From contig NZ_CP102930.1 in assembly GCF_025558485.1 (NCBI RefSeq), forward strand, positions 3,224,001 to 3,288,000: 64,000 nucleotides of DNA. The letters run 5' to 3'. The stretch comes from Bdellovibrio bacteriovorus (GTDB taxonomy: Bacteria; Bdellovibrionota; Bdellovibrionia; Bdellovibrionales; Bdellovibrionaceae). The notes beneath the pieces are model-generated. The model did not search any database and had not been told where the DNA came from. It saw nothing but the letters and a program-made list of their open reading frames with translations. Of this stretch, positions 8,188 to 16,735 are shown piece after piece (the stretch's first letter is position 1; the number at the start of each line of letters is the position of its first letter). The translations under genes and the position numbers were made by a program.

Positions 8188-8922
8188 ATGTCACAGGTTG
8201 ACCAGTTTTTGAATGCCTTGAAACGATCCTTAAAAGCGAAGAACATTCTGTATAGGGATCTGGCGAAAGCTCTGGATCTGAGCGAATCTAGCGTTAAAAG
8301 AATCCTTTCCAGCAAAAGTCTCAGCCTTGAAAGACTGGAGGAGATCTGTCGTATCGCGGACCTAAGCTTTTCTGAAATCGTCAAGTCCGCGAATTTGGAA
8401 GAAGCCAACCAGCCGATGATCTTAAATGACGAACAGGAAAAGGCTTTGGCGGAAAATGCACGCCTGCTGCATTACTACATGATGTTGCAAGAGGGAAAAA
8501 CACCGCAGAAAATCGAAAAGGAATATCAGATCCCCGGCTCGGAATCGAAAAAGTATCTGTTCCAGTTGGACCGTCTGAATCTGATTGAGCTGCACCCGCG
8601 TGATAAAGTGAAGTTGAAGCGTCAGGGTTTCCTGCGTTTCCGCCGTGACGGGCCTGTCGGCAAGGCTTTGTTCGATCAGACCAAATCCAATTATCTGAAT
8701 TATGATTTCCGTCCGGAAGATTATATTCGCTTCACTCTGATTAAAATCAGCACGCCGACGCTTGCAAAATACAAAGCCAAGCTGGAGCGCCTGATGATGG
8801 ATATGCAGGAAGAGTCCCGCTACGAAATCGAGCACAATGTGTCGGTGGTGGACGCCGGGGTGTTGATGGCCTTCCGTCCATGGCAATACTCCTACATGGG
8901 AGCCATCAAGAAAAAGGACTAG
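8188..8922 (+). CDS. HTH regulator with ~170-residue C-terminal sensing region
   Basis: A 244-residue transcription factor. Residues ~5-65 form an XRE-type helix-turn-helix (LYRDLAKALDLSESSVKRIL). The rest (~75-244) is a conserved-looking alpha/beta region with FRPEDYIRFTLIKIS and ends in SYMGAIKKKD; I do not recognise a named ligand domain, though the layout resembles regulators abundant in Bdellovibrio. The start at 8188 follows GGAGG (8178-8182); the frame is open further upstream but crosses the palindrome. It is divergent from the ABC exporter operon and is its likely regulator. Confidence 0.8.
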   Translation: MSQVDQFLNALKRSLKAKNILYRDLAKALDLSESSVKRILSSKSLSLERLEEICRIADLSFSEIVKSANLEEANQPMILNDEQEKALAENARLLHYYMMLQEGKTPQKIEKEYQIPGSESKKYLFQLDRLNLIELHPRDKVKLKRQGFLRFRRDGPVGKALFDQTKSNYLNYDFRPEDYIRFTLIKISTPTLAKYKAKLERLMMDMQEESRYEIEHNVSVVDAGVLMAFRPWQYSYMGAIKKKD

Positions 8923-9007
8923 GCGGTTGGTGAACACGGCTTGCTGTCTAAGATTTTGACGGTTGGGGCTTTTTTTCAGGGGGGAGGAGCTTGATGTGAC
9001 GATTTAT

Positions 9008-9634
9008 CTACGTGATAGCAATATCTATATCCGTCTTTACGGGAACGCCATCCGCTAGGTTGGCCTTTCCGGTCAGCTTACATCGGGCAAGGGGCTTGTA
9101 CACAGGGAAAGCCCCTTGCAGTGTTGATTCGTACAACACGATCTCGTCCACCTGAATTTTGCCGAAGCTCTTTCTTTTAAAGGGCGAAATCATATCTTTC
9201 ACACTGCGAGGATTGCGCAGGCGTCCGATTGTCAGGTGAGGGGAATAGCTGCGCTCTTCACGAGTCAGCAGATTCTTTGCCACCAGCTCCTGATCCAGAG
9301 CCTCTTTGAATTCTCCCAGATATCTTTTGTTCTGAACTCCCAGCCATAAAACGCGGGCATCGTGTTCTTGGGAGAAAGCTCCAACGTCTTCGATCTTCAG
9401 TTCAAAAGGGGCAAAGTGTGTGCAGACTTCCGCCAGAGTTTCCGCCACCTTGTGGATGTCTTCTTCCGGAGTATCCCCCAGAAAAGTCACCGTCACATGG
9501 TAGTTGTCGACAGGAACCCATTTCATGGTCATATCTCGGCGGTCTGCATTGATTTTCAGCTTTTTCAGGGTCGGCAGAAAGGTGTCGGCCAAAGGATCGG
9601 TCGCATTCAGAGCCAGGAACAGTCTTTTAGTCAT
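9008..9634 (-). CDS. thpR: RNA 2',3'-cyclic phosphodiesterase (2H / LigT family)
   Basis: 208 residues, the normal length for ThpR. Both catalytic H-x-T/S-x motifs are present: YHVTVTFLG (~43) and SPHLTIGRL (~130). The family hydrolyses 2',3'-cyclic phosphates and can ligate tRNA halves weakly in vitro; its cellular substrate is unclear. The N-terminus (KRLFLALN) is typical. The ribosome site AGGGGG overlaps the 3' arm of an intrinsic terminator that follows the TerC gene upstream, so translation from readthrough transcripts may be poor. Confidence 0.9.
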   Translation of the reverse strand: MTKRLFLALNATDPLADTFLPTLKKLKINADRRDMTMKWVPVDNYHVTVTFLGDTPEEDIHKVAETLAEVCTHFAPFELKIEDVGAFSQEHDARVLWLGVQNKRYLGEFKEALDQELVAKNLLTREERSYSPHLTIGRLRNPRSVKDMISPFKRKSFGKIQVDEIVLYESTLQGAFPVYKPLARCKLTGKANLADGVPVKTDIDIAIT

Positions 9635-9673
9635 AAAAAACCCCCTAAGAATATGATCACCAATCTTAGAGGG
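9635..9673 (-). terminator. Intrinsic terminator of the TerC gene, overlapping thpR ribosome site
   Basis: On the minus strand CCCTCTAAGA (complement of 9664-9673) pairs over ten positions, one of them G-U, with TCTTAGGGGG (complement of 9641-9650), then TTTTTT runs directly into the thpR start codon. The terminator's 3' arm carries the thpR Shine-Dalgarno sequence. Confidence 0.7.
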
Positions 9674-9718
9674 CTTGTCCAGTCCGCAGTAACAATTAAT
9701 GCTACAGCAGACCCGAAG

Positions 9719-10696
9719 TTATGCTTCTTTTTTCGGGAATAGCAATGAGGCGGCAATCGAGCCACCGATAAACGTGAAGATCACTGCTAAAGAGATGCCG
9801 ATCGGGAAGTGGCCACCGAACAACTTGTTCAACCAAACCATCTTAAGGCCGACAAAGATCAACACCAAAGCCAGACCATACTTCAGCAGATGGAACTTAT
9901 CCACTACACCAGCTAACAGGAAGTACAGAGAGCGCAGGCCCAGGATCGCAAAGATATTGGACGTGAACACGAGCAAAGGCTCTTTAGTGATGGCGAAGAT
10001 CGCAGGCACAGAATCCACCGCGAAGATGATGTCCGTAAATTCAAGGAACACCAGAGCAATAAACAACGGAGTCGCCAGCTTCACGCCATTTTCTTTGATG
10101 AAGAAGTGATCTTCATGCATGCGGTCCGCAACCGGAATATGTTTTTTAAGCCATTTGATCAGCCAGTTCTGGGAAGGGTCCACTTCCTTGTCTGGCTGGA
10201 ACATCATCTTCACACCAGTGATCAACAGGAAGATACCGAAGATCAGAACCACCGCTTGGTACTGCATGAGCACAGAGCCCAGGGCGATAAAGATCGCACG
10301 GAACACCAGGGCCCCCAGAATACCGTAGAATAAAACACGGTGCTGGTACTTGGAGGGAACTGAGAAGAAACTAAAGACAACGACGAAGACGAAGATATTA
10401 TCAATCGAGAGAGACTTTTCGATCACATAACCGGTCAGGAACTCCAGGCCGACCTGCTTGGCGATGGCCGGGGTTTCCGGGAAACGCATCAGGGTGTAGT
10501 AGTAAAGACCCGCGTTAAAGAGCATTGCGATGGTTACCCATACGATGGACCAAATAGTGGCCTCTTTGAAGCTTACCGTATGTGAATGTTTATGGAATAC
10601 GCCCAGATCCAGGGCAAGCATGGCGAACACGAAGGCCACAAAGCCCGCATAGAACCACCAGTAATCAGCAAAAGGGAATAATAGAACTTCGTTCAC
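9719..10696 (-). CDS. TerC/Alx-family integral membrane protein
   Basis: 325 residues with about nine hydrophobic helices. Diagnostic features are ALDLGVFHK, the acidic EKSLSIDNIFVFVVVF segment and EFTDIIFAVDSVPAI, all matching the TerC/Alx family linked to metal-ion (manganese) handling and tellurite resistance. It starts with GTG at 10696 behind a well-spaced GGAGG. The only 80 bases upstream before the divergent LysR gene are too short and unlike the manganese riboswitch found ahead of some alx genes. The adjacent divergent LysR regulator may control it. Confidence 0.92.
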   Translation of the reverse strand: MNEVLLFPFADYWWFYAGFVAFVFAMLALDLGVFHKHSHTVSFKEATIWSIVWVTIAMLFNAGLYYYTLMRFPETPAIAKQVGLEFLTGYVIEKSLSIDNIFVFVVVFSFFSVPSKYQHRVLFYGILGALVFRAIFIALGSVLMQYQAVVLIFGIFLLITGVKMMFQPDKEVDPSQNWLIKWLKKHIPVADRMHEDHFFIKENGVKLATPLFIALVFLEFTDIIFAVDSVPAIFAITKEPLLVFTSNIFAILGLRSLYFLLAGVVDKFHLLKYGLALVLIFVGLKMVWLNKLFGGHFPIGISLAVIFTFIGGSIAASLLFPKKEA

Positions 10697-10791
10697 AGTT
10701 GAACCTCCAGAACGCAGTATAAAGGCTTCCTGTTATTTTAAAAATTAGATAATCTTTAACAAGTTAATCGCTTAAAACAATGAGGTATGAC

Positions 10792-11694
10792 ATGCCCGTT
10801 AAAATCGAAAATCAAATTCAATGGCTGAACTATCATCACTTGCACTACTTCTATGTGATCGCCAAAGAGGGCACGATTGCCAAAGCGGCGGAAAAACTGA
10901 ATATGGGGCAGCCGACTCTCAGTACTCAATTAAAGCAACTGGAAGAGTCTTTAGGGAAGAATCTTTTTGAAAGACGCAAGCAAAGGCTGTTTTTGACAGA
11001 GGCCGGGCGTATCGCCTTTGAATACGCCGATCAGGTGTTTCGATTGGGTTCTGAGATGGTGGAGGTTCTGCACGATCGGATGCAGAACAACCGTGTGCAT
11101 GTGCAGATCGGCGCCCTGGATAGCGTGCCGAAACAGATCATTCTGGAAGTGGTGATGCAGGCGTATAAGAAGGGAAATTGTGCAGTGTCAGTTTTGGAGG
11201 GGGCCGGAGGCGACCTGCTGCGTGAGCTGGCGGCCCACCAGATTGATTTATTACTGTCCAATTATCCGCCCAATGTGGATTTTCAGACAGTGTTTGCAAA
11301 GTCCATCGCGCAACTGGATGTGGTGGTGTGTGCTTCGCCGAAGTTCAAGCATCTGCGCCGGGGATTCCCGCATTCTTTGGAAGGTCAGCCGTTCATCTTC
11401 CCGACGATTCACAGTCGTTTGCGCCGTGATCTGGAGCATTACTTTACCGTCAACGGAATCCGCGTGGACCGTATTGCTGAAACCCAGGATACGAGTTTGC
11501 AGAAGCTTCTGGGCCAGGAAGGTGTGGGGTTGATTCCAATTGTTGAGTTGGCGGCCTCGGACCTTATTAAGGAAAAGAAGTTGGTGGTGCTGGGCACTTT
11601 GCAGGGAATTTATGAAGAGATCTGGCTGATGGCCGCGGATCGCAAGATTGACAATCCGATTGCTGCCAAGTTGATAAAGGAATTTTCGTTATAA
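10792..11694 (+). CDS. NhaR-like LysR-family regulator
   Basis: 300 residues. The N-terminal winged HTH reads WLNYHHLHYFYVIAKEGTIA then AAEKLNMGQPTLSTQLKQLE, the layout seen in NhaR, followed by a LysR substrate-binding domain (~90-300). NhaR proteins sense sodium or pH in enterobacteria; the effector here is unknown. The start at 10792 is supported by GAGG at 10783-10786; an ATG at 10780 lacks a ribosome site. It is divergent from the TerC gene, a common arrangement for LysR regulator and target. Confidence 0.88.
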   Translation: MPVKIENQIQWLNYHHLHYFYVIAKEGTIAKAAEKLNMGQPTLSTQLKQLEESLGKNLFERRKQRLFLTEAGRIAFEYADQVFRLGSEMVEVLHDRMQNNRVHVQIGALDSVPKQIILEVVMQAYKKGNCAVSVLEGAGGDLLRELAAHQIDLLLSNYPPNVDFQTVFAKSIAQLDVVVCASPKFKHLRRGFPHSLEGQPFIFPTIHSRLRRDLEHYFTVNGIRVDRIAETQDTSLQKLLGQEGVGLIPIVELAASDLIKEKKLVVLGTLQGIYEEIWLMAADRKIDNPIAAKLIKEFSL

Positions 11695-11700
11695 AATAAA

Positions 11701-11726
11701 AAAGGCGGGGGGGACCCGCCTTTTTG
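11701..11726. terminator. Bidirectional intrinsic terminator
   Basis: AAAGGCGGG (11701-11709) pairs with CCCGCCTTT (11715-11723), with T-rich tract after and A-rich tract before, between the convergent LysR gene and the small secreted-protein gene. Confidence 0.85.
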
Positions 11727-12143
11727 TTATGTGTTGCAAAGGGCTGAAAGAATTTTTAAAGCCTCGACAGCTTCCGGAACCACCCCGCCATCGCGACTGG
11801 TGGAGCGCTCAATGTGAAGCTTCGTGGAAGTGCAGGTTTTTGCATCCACCTGACGCATGCGAATCAGACTGATGTAGTTATCGAATTCTGTCAGACTTCG
11901 GTATTCTTCCAGACGGGGGTCATTGTCCGGAGTTTCTGTCAGATCAGGGATTTCGATCGTGTTCAGGCGCTGATACAGGAAGTTTTTGTAAGCTTCCATG
12001 ATGCGCAGTCTTCTTTGCAGATTGGTTTCGATCTGCATTCTTTCAATCAGTTTGTCCGTGGCCTGATAGGTTTGGAAATCCTGGAAGGCCCACGCTGAAC
12101 TGCTCATTAGAATCATTGTCGCGATCATAATTAGTTTACGCAT
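11727..12143 (-). CDS. Small secreted protein of unknown function
   Basis: 138 residues with a signal peptide (RKLIMIATMILMSSSAWA, cleavage near residue 19), then a mainly helical, charged mature part with two Cys near the C-terminus. No family recognised. GGAGG lies just before the ATG, inside the end of the upstream lytic transglycosylase gene, and the two overlap by 13 bases. The pair is very likely cotranslated, so this protein may assist or partner the transglycosylase in the periplasm (inference). Confidence 0.7.
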   Translation of the reverse strand: MRKLIMIATMILMSSSAWAFQDFQTYQATDKLIERMQIETNLQRRLRIMEAYKNFLYQRLNTIEIPDLTETPDNDPRLEEYRSLTEFDNYISLIRMRQVDAKTCTSTKLHIERSTSRDGGVVPEAVEALKILSALCNT

Positions 12144-13465
12144 GAGCCACCTCCGACAGATTGCTCGATTGAATTCAAAGTTTTAGTGATGGACGGGAAG
12201 TAGTGCGAAGTCTCTTTACGGCGTGCGGATGACTTATTTGCACTGGCCGGGAACTTCTGCATGTACTGCTGCATTTGCTGGATGAATTGATCCGCGTCAG
12301 TCACGGTTTTTCCACGATAGAATGTATTTAGCAAAGCTTTTGCCGGTGTCCATGTGCCGGCCGGGCCGGTGTTATGTGACCAGATCATCAAAGCGCGTTT
12401 GATCTTATTCAGGTCATATTCAGACATTTTAAACTTGGCTTTATAGTTCTTGTTGTTGAAGATCATCATGTCCATATCCGCTTTGATACCTTTCAGGTAA
12501 GCGTAGGTATAGATCATGTTCTTCATTGGGTTGCCGTTTTTCAATGCCGTGCGATCACAGGAATAGTTGCTGGAAGTGCGCATTGGAGTCATCGTGTCCA
12601 ACAGTTCCAAAGACAGACGGGAACAAAGAGGATTCTTGTTGCCTTCCAGGGAAATTCTTACGGCATTCAGTTCGTTGGCATTAACATCCTGAATGGCAGA
12701 GGCTGTGAACTGACCGATACCACCAGCACCAGTACCACTGCGAGCGTTCACGTGGAAGCCGGATTCAACGTTGATCAAAGCATAGACTGCACGTACATCC
12801 AGATTCTGTGTTTCTTCACTGCCTCCAGGAGCCAGGAATTCCTTCATGCAAGAGCTGACTGCTTCGAAGCTGTTGTTGATCATTTTAAAGTAGTTTTCAG
12901 AGATACAAGGGCGGAAAGCCTGACGAGATGTGCCGTTTGCAGAGCACTCACGGAAGGTTTTGCTGCTGGCTCCGAACTTCATATTCATACCCATTTGAAT
13001 ACAGACGGGCTTGATGATGGAGTTTGTCTTAATCGGAGCGCGGATAATATCGCCTAAAAGACCTTTGCTTAGAACCGCTGTGGCCATTTCGGATTCAAGA
13101 TAATCATTCTGCTTGTTACACTGCATGTAGCGCATATTGCGAACTTCCTCTTCACAGGAAGGGCAGTTGCGATTGGCAGTGTTGTCACTCCAGCCGAAAA
13201 GACTTTGGAATCCTTTGGCACTTTCGATCTTATCCAGAGCGTGCTCAATAATAGGAGTGGGTTCTGTTGGTTCCTCTTCCTTTTCCTGGTCTTTGTCAGA
13301 CACAAGTTTGGAAATTGGAGGCACTGTAACAGTAAAAGGTGCAGATAGACCTTGTTTGTCCTTGGAAGCTAGGTCTATGGAAAAATCCATAGGGTTGTTC
13401 CAGCCGATGCTGAAGCAAAGGCTTAGGAATAGCATCTTGTACAAATGGGATGTGGTCACTTTCAT
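12131..13465 (-). CDS. Secreted lytic transglycosylase-like protein (SLT domain)
   Basis: 444 residues with an N-terminal signal segment. The SLT core lies around residues 228-380: ALINVESGFHVNA, whose Glu matches the catalytic Glu of soluble lytic transglycosylases, then GTGAGGIGQFT and the later YTYAYLKGIKAD and HNTGPAG. It should cleave the glycan strands of peptidoglycan in the periplasm. A Cys-rich region (~95-200: CPSCEE, CNKQ) precedes the domain and is unusual. The start at 13465 follows GGAGG. In a predator such enzymes may act on its own wall or on the prey wall; the sequence does not decide which. Confidence 0.8.
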   Translation of the reverse strand: MKVTTSHLYKMLFLSLCFSIGWNNPMDFSIDLASKDKQGLSAPFTVTVPPISKLVSDKDQEKEEEPTEPTPIIEHALDKIESAKGFQSLFGWSDNTANRNCPSCEEEVRNMRYMQCNKQNDYLESEMATAVLSKGLLGDIIRAPIKTNSIIKPVCIQMGMNMKFGASSKTFRECSANGTSRQAFRPCISENYFKMINNSFEAVSSCMKEFLAPGGSEETQNLDVRAVYALINVESGFHVNARSGTGAGGIGQFTASAIQDVNANELNAVRISLEGNKNPLCSRLSLELLDTMTPMRTSSNYSCDRTALKNGNPMKNMIYTYAYLKGIKADMDMMIFNNKNYKAKFKMSEYDLNKIKRALMIWSHNTGPAGTWTPAKALLNTFYRGKTVTDADQFIQQMQQYMQKFPASANKSSARRKETSHYFPSITKTLNSIEQSVGGGSCVN

Positions 13466-13529
13466 AGAAGCACCTCCTCAGGTACTTCTTAAAGCAATAG
13501 GCCTGCCAAAAAGGATTCCACAATTATCA

Positions 13530-13576
13530 GGCACTTACGCGCCAGCCTGGCGTCTCACTCTGAGACTGTAAGTGTC
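13530..13576. other. Three-way-junction structured element
   Basis: The outer stem CACTTAC (13532-13538) with GTAAGTG (13568-13574) extends by a wobble and a G-C pair. It encloses two adjacent 5-bp hairpins: CGCCA/TGGCG (13540-13552) and TCTCA/TGAGA (13553-13565), each with a three-base loop. The 169-base gap it sits in separates the cyclase gene from the transglycosylase gene; in minus-strand transcripts it would form 65 bases upstream of the transglycosylase start. It is too small for a tRNA. There is no T-run directly after it, so it is not an ordinary terminator. Confidence 0.55.
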
Positions 13577-13634
13577 AGAAGCCTAAAGAGTCATAGCCCT
13601 GTCAAATGCCTCAACAGTGCCGGAATGGTGGATT

Positions 13635-15080
13635 TTAATTGGCGACCAGGGCGGCTGGGTTTTCGGAAGCTTCGTAGTTGCAAGAGCGGCATTTCATCAC
13701 AAAATGCCCGTGTGCGTTTGTATCCAGATACAGGACGGAGTCCGGGCAGTGAGGGCAGCCGGAGTTGGCGTGTTCTTTACGAGCCTCTGGTGCCTGAATC
13801 AGTTCAAACACATAGTGGGTGTCGTCTTCAAAGCCTTTGATGGTGCGCGCGCCGATATTGCGGACTTGGAAGCCTTCGGCCATCAGGGACTGGGCAATAT
13901 CGGAATCAATCAGAATCTGCTCTGGTTCCGCCAGATTGGTCAGGCGGGAAGCAAACGGCAGCGGGGCGCCGATGGCAGTGTAAGAACGGAAGAATTTCTT
14001 GTTTCCATAGAAGCCGACATTGGCATATCCGGCGGAAATACCCACGCGAATCTGCATTTCTTTTTTCCAGTTCAACAAATAGAACTCGCGGTCCTGCTGA
14101 AGTGCCTGGCGGACCTCCAGAGCGGCAAGACAGGTTCTTTGCATAAAGTCCCCATAGCGGATGGGATCATTGGCAAAGGCCAAAATACCATCGCCCTGGA
14201 ACTTGTCGATAGTGATGTCGTACTTTAAGAAGATGCTGACAACAGTGTCCATAAAGCGCGCCAGTACCAGATCCACTTTAGCCTGATCCAGACGCACAAC
14301 GCGTTCTGTAGAGCCTACAATATCCACGAAGATGGCACAGATCTGGGATCTGCGCACACCTTTTTCAATATCCACGCGCCCGTCACGAATGGCTTGCACC
14401 ACTTGCGGGCTGAATTGTGTGCTTAACGTGTTCAGGCGGACAGCTTCTTCGGTCTTACTTCTAATTAGATTATCGCGGTTGGCGATTTCCGCTTTCAGGG
14501 CCAGTCGGCTGTTAATTTCTCGCATGCGAAGCTTTTCATGGAAGAAGCGAATCAGGAAACAGATCACAATGGAGCCGACGATAAAGAACGAGTTCAGAAC
14601 CACAGGCCACAGATCTGTCAGCGCCTGAATCTTAAGAGCCGCAATGATAAAGTACGGCAGATAAATGCCCACGGCGGTTGCAATAAAGAAGGTGGAAGAA
14701 AAAGGAATGAACGACAGGCCGCCAATGGCGACCAGATTTAATCCGGCATAGTATCCGGTTCCCACATCGGGAATCATGTAGATCATGATATTAATAGGCA
14801 AAGCCACCAATGCCGCATACAAGGCCGCGACAGATTGTGTACGAGTGGCATTATGTTCTTTTCTAAGTTCTCTGTTGGCTAAGAAACATAAGGGAATGAT
14901 TGTCAGACGCAAAGCCAGGAAGTGCCATTTGAACTGGGGAACGTAAATCAGATCCGCGACCCAGAAGGCCATGAACAAAGGGACCGCCATCCAATTGGCG
15001 ACGACCTTAAGAACAGATCTGATTTCCTCAATCACCTCGAACTCACGAAGTTGCGAGGTGGTGATTTCTTTACCCAGCAT
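13635..15080 (-). CDS. Membrane class III adenylate/guanylate cyclase-like protein with C-terminal zinc ribbon
   Basis: 481 residues: about six membrane helices (~20-190), a short coiled linker, a class III cyclase domain (~225-420), and a terminal C-x-x-C ... C-x-x-C zinc ribbon (~438-470). Both metal-binding Asp are present (IFVDIVGST, KFQGDGILAF), as is the adenine-selecting Lys in DKFQGD. The segment expected to read like IGDTVNLASRL reads IGAPLPFASRL, replacing the second substrate-specifying Asp and the transition-state Asn while keeping Arg. It may be weakly active or inactive. The PilZ-methyltransferase gene lies 13 bases upstream in the same operon. Confidence 0.85.
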   Translation of the reverse strand: MLGKEITTSQLREFEVIEEIRSVLKVVANWMAVPLFMAFWVADLIYVPQFKWHFLALRLTIIPLCFLANRELRKEHNATRTQSVAALYAALVALPINIMIYMIPDVGTGYYAGLNLVAIGGLSFIPFSSTFFIATAVGIYLPYFIIAALKIQALTDLWPVVLNSFFIVGSIVICFLIRFFHEKLRMREINSRLALKAEIANRDNLIRSKTEEAVRLNTLSTQFSPQVVQAIRDGRVDIEKGVRRSQICAIFVDIVGSTERVVRLDQAKVDLVLARFMDTVVSIFLKYDITIDKFQGDGILAFANDPIRYGDFMQRTCLAALEVRQALQQDREFYLLNWKKEMQIRVGISAGYANVGFYGNKKFFRSYTAIGAPLPFASRLTNLAEPEQILIDSDIAQSLMAEGFQVRNIGARTIKGFEDDTHYVFELIQAPEARKEHANSGCPHCPDSVLYLDTNAHGHFVMKCRSCNYEASENPAALVAN

Positions 15081-15093
15081 AATGGATAAGTTC

Positions 15094-16560
15094 CTACTTT
15101 TGGATGACTACAAACAGATTTACACCCAGTGGCTCTTTTTCCACCCATACTTTTGAACCCATGCCCTTGAACATGCGCAGAAGATCTTCTTCAGAGCGGT
15201 AGATCAAATGCCAGTCCAAGACCAGCTCCATGAACGGAACACATGGGTTGTCTTTGCTGAAGTTCCCGATGATGACATGACCACCGGGTTTTACGGAAGC
15301 CAGCATTTTTTGTGCTGCCATTTGGGCGACAGGTTCTGTGAAGTAGTCAAACAGACCCGCAGAATAAATCATGTCATAGTCTGTTTCTGGCAGTCCCGCA
15401 GCGATGACGTTGCGAATGGCCATGTTATTGAATTTGAATTTAAAGCCGGACTTAACAAAACGCTCGACAGAGTGCAGTTGTCTTTGGGCATGTTTCAAAG
15501 ACTCTTCGTCCTGATCCAAACAAGTGAACTCCACCGGGCGACCATAGTGGGCTGGAGAGTTTTGCAGGAAGATCTGCTGTTCCATTGCCGGGCCGCTGGC
15601 CACAGACAGAACCTTCAATGGCGTGGCCGGAGAGCTCTTGTCAAATAGTTGAGTGATCTTTTCAAACAGATACTGACCACGATTCTTCACGGCTGCACCC
15701 GCAGGTTCGTCGATAAAGTACTTATGCATGCACTGGTCAAACAGAGTTTTTCCAACCAGTTCGTCACGATACAGGTGATTCATCATTTCATAGTCCCCGG
15801 CATAGCCACGAGGTTTGTAGTAAGCGCGGTTGGCAAAAGGTGCACCGTAAACCAGATGACCGATTTGTTCGCGGGCAAACTGAGTGGCCCATTTTAATTG
15901 GTCCGGCGTGAAGTTTTGAATAAAGGCCGGAATTTGTGAATACTTCATCGGCAGAACGTGACCCAAATAGTCAGAAACTGCATCGGCGATTGTCATGCGG
16001 TAGTCTTGAGCCTCTTTCCAGTTGTCCACTGGGGATTCGGCTTCCAGTTTATCGATGCGGCTTTTTAGCTTTTCCAGCCAGTCTTTCATTTCATACACGA
16101 AAGTTTTAAATTCCGCAGGAAGCTGTGCCAGATTTTGTGCATAGTCTGTTTGGGCTGAGATCACTTCAGCAGAGGCTTCCAAAGCTTTGATGCGTTCCAC
16201 TTTCAAAGGTTCACCCAGAACCTCAAAGCCCACGATCATTTCGCCGGTTACGGATTTACTATGATTCTCTGAACGGGCCCAGCGCAAAGCCACATGTTGT
16301 GTTTGAATGTTTTTAAAGAAGACATCAGCTTCCATGTGAGGATGTTGATTGTACCACTGTTGGAAGTCCTGATAGTCCGCTCCCGGAACTAAAACCGCGC
16401 AACCAAAGGAACTGATATTTAGAACTTCCAACTGACGACCCGGCACAGACAGGAAGCAGGTTCCCGGCTCAACGTCATTTCTGTCCTGACGGATGACTTT
16501 CTTGCGGGTGTTTTCGTCGATCTGGAAGAATTCCTGTTTCATTGCGCCGTGAGCACTCAT
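15094..16560 (-). CDS. PilZ-like domain fused to class I SAM-dependent methyltransferase
   Basis: 488 residues. The N-terminus (~18-110) looks like PilZ: RKKVIRQDRNDV gives the Arg motif and NISSFG the N-x-S-x-x-G motif, suggesting c-di-GMP binding. A central part has the conserved PRGYAGDYEMMNHLYRDE segment, known from methyltransferase-type proteins sometimes annotated in fatty-acid methyl ester signal synthesis. The C-terminal Rossmann part has VLSVASGPAMEQ as the SAM motif and an Asp-Gln-Asp-Glu acidic stretch. GAGGAG precedes the ATG. It forms an operon with the cyclase, pairing two nucleotide-signalling proteins; the methyl acceptor is unknown. Confidence 0.78.
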   Translation of the reverse strand: MSAHGAMKQEFFQIDENTRKKVIRQDRNDVEPGTCFLSVPGRQLEVLNISSFGCAVLVPGADYQDFQQWYNQHPHMEADVFFKNIQTQHVALRWARSENHSKSVTGEMIVGFEVLGEPLKVERIKALEASAEVISAQTDYAQNLAQLPAEFKTFVYEMKDWLEKLKSRIDKLEAESPVDNWKEAQDYRMTIADAVSDYLGHVLPMKYSQIPAFIQNFTPDQLKWATQFAREQIGHLVYGAPFANRAYYKPRGYAGDYEMMNHLYRDELVGKTLFDQCMHKYFIDEPAGAAVKNRGQYLFEKITQLFDKSSPATPLKVLSVASGPAMEQQIFLQNSPAHYGRPVEFTCLDQDEESLKHAQRQLHSVERFVKSGFKFKFNNMAIRNVIAAGLPETDYDMIYSAGLFDYFTEPVAQMAAQKMLASVKPGGHVIIGNFSKDNPCVPFMELVLDWHLIYRSEEDLLRMFKGMGSKVWVEKEPLGVNLFVVIQK

Positions 16561-16735
16561 GCTGTCTCCTCAAAGTTGTTAAATCTTGTCGTAATTTTTG
16601 ACAGCTTCTTATCGTAAAGATGGGGGAGCAAGAACAGGGGGCTAAGGTCGGGACTGGCACTTCCTGTTCAAAGGTCCAGTTATGTGAGGTCCGTAGGATG
16701 CCGAAAAAAGAAAGGTCATATTAGGAGAATACATT

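Noticed and set aside
7944..8408. Longer 154-codon version of the small ORF upstream of the exporter
   Set aside because: The extra N-terminal part is antisense to the XRE regulator; the strong ribosome site supports only the 46-codon form.
10697..10791. Possible manganese (yybP-ykoY) riboswitch before the TerC gene
   Set aside because: The leader is under 90 bases and lacks the conserved loops.
13530..13576. Cloverleaf-like fold as a tRNA
   Set aside because: Only 47 bases with three stems, no acceptor CCA region, anticodon loop or T-loop motif.
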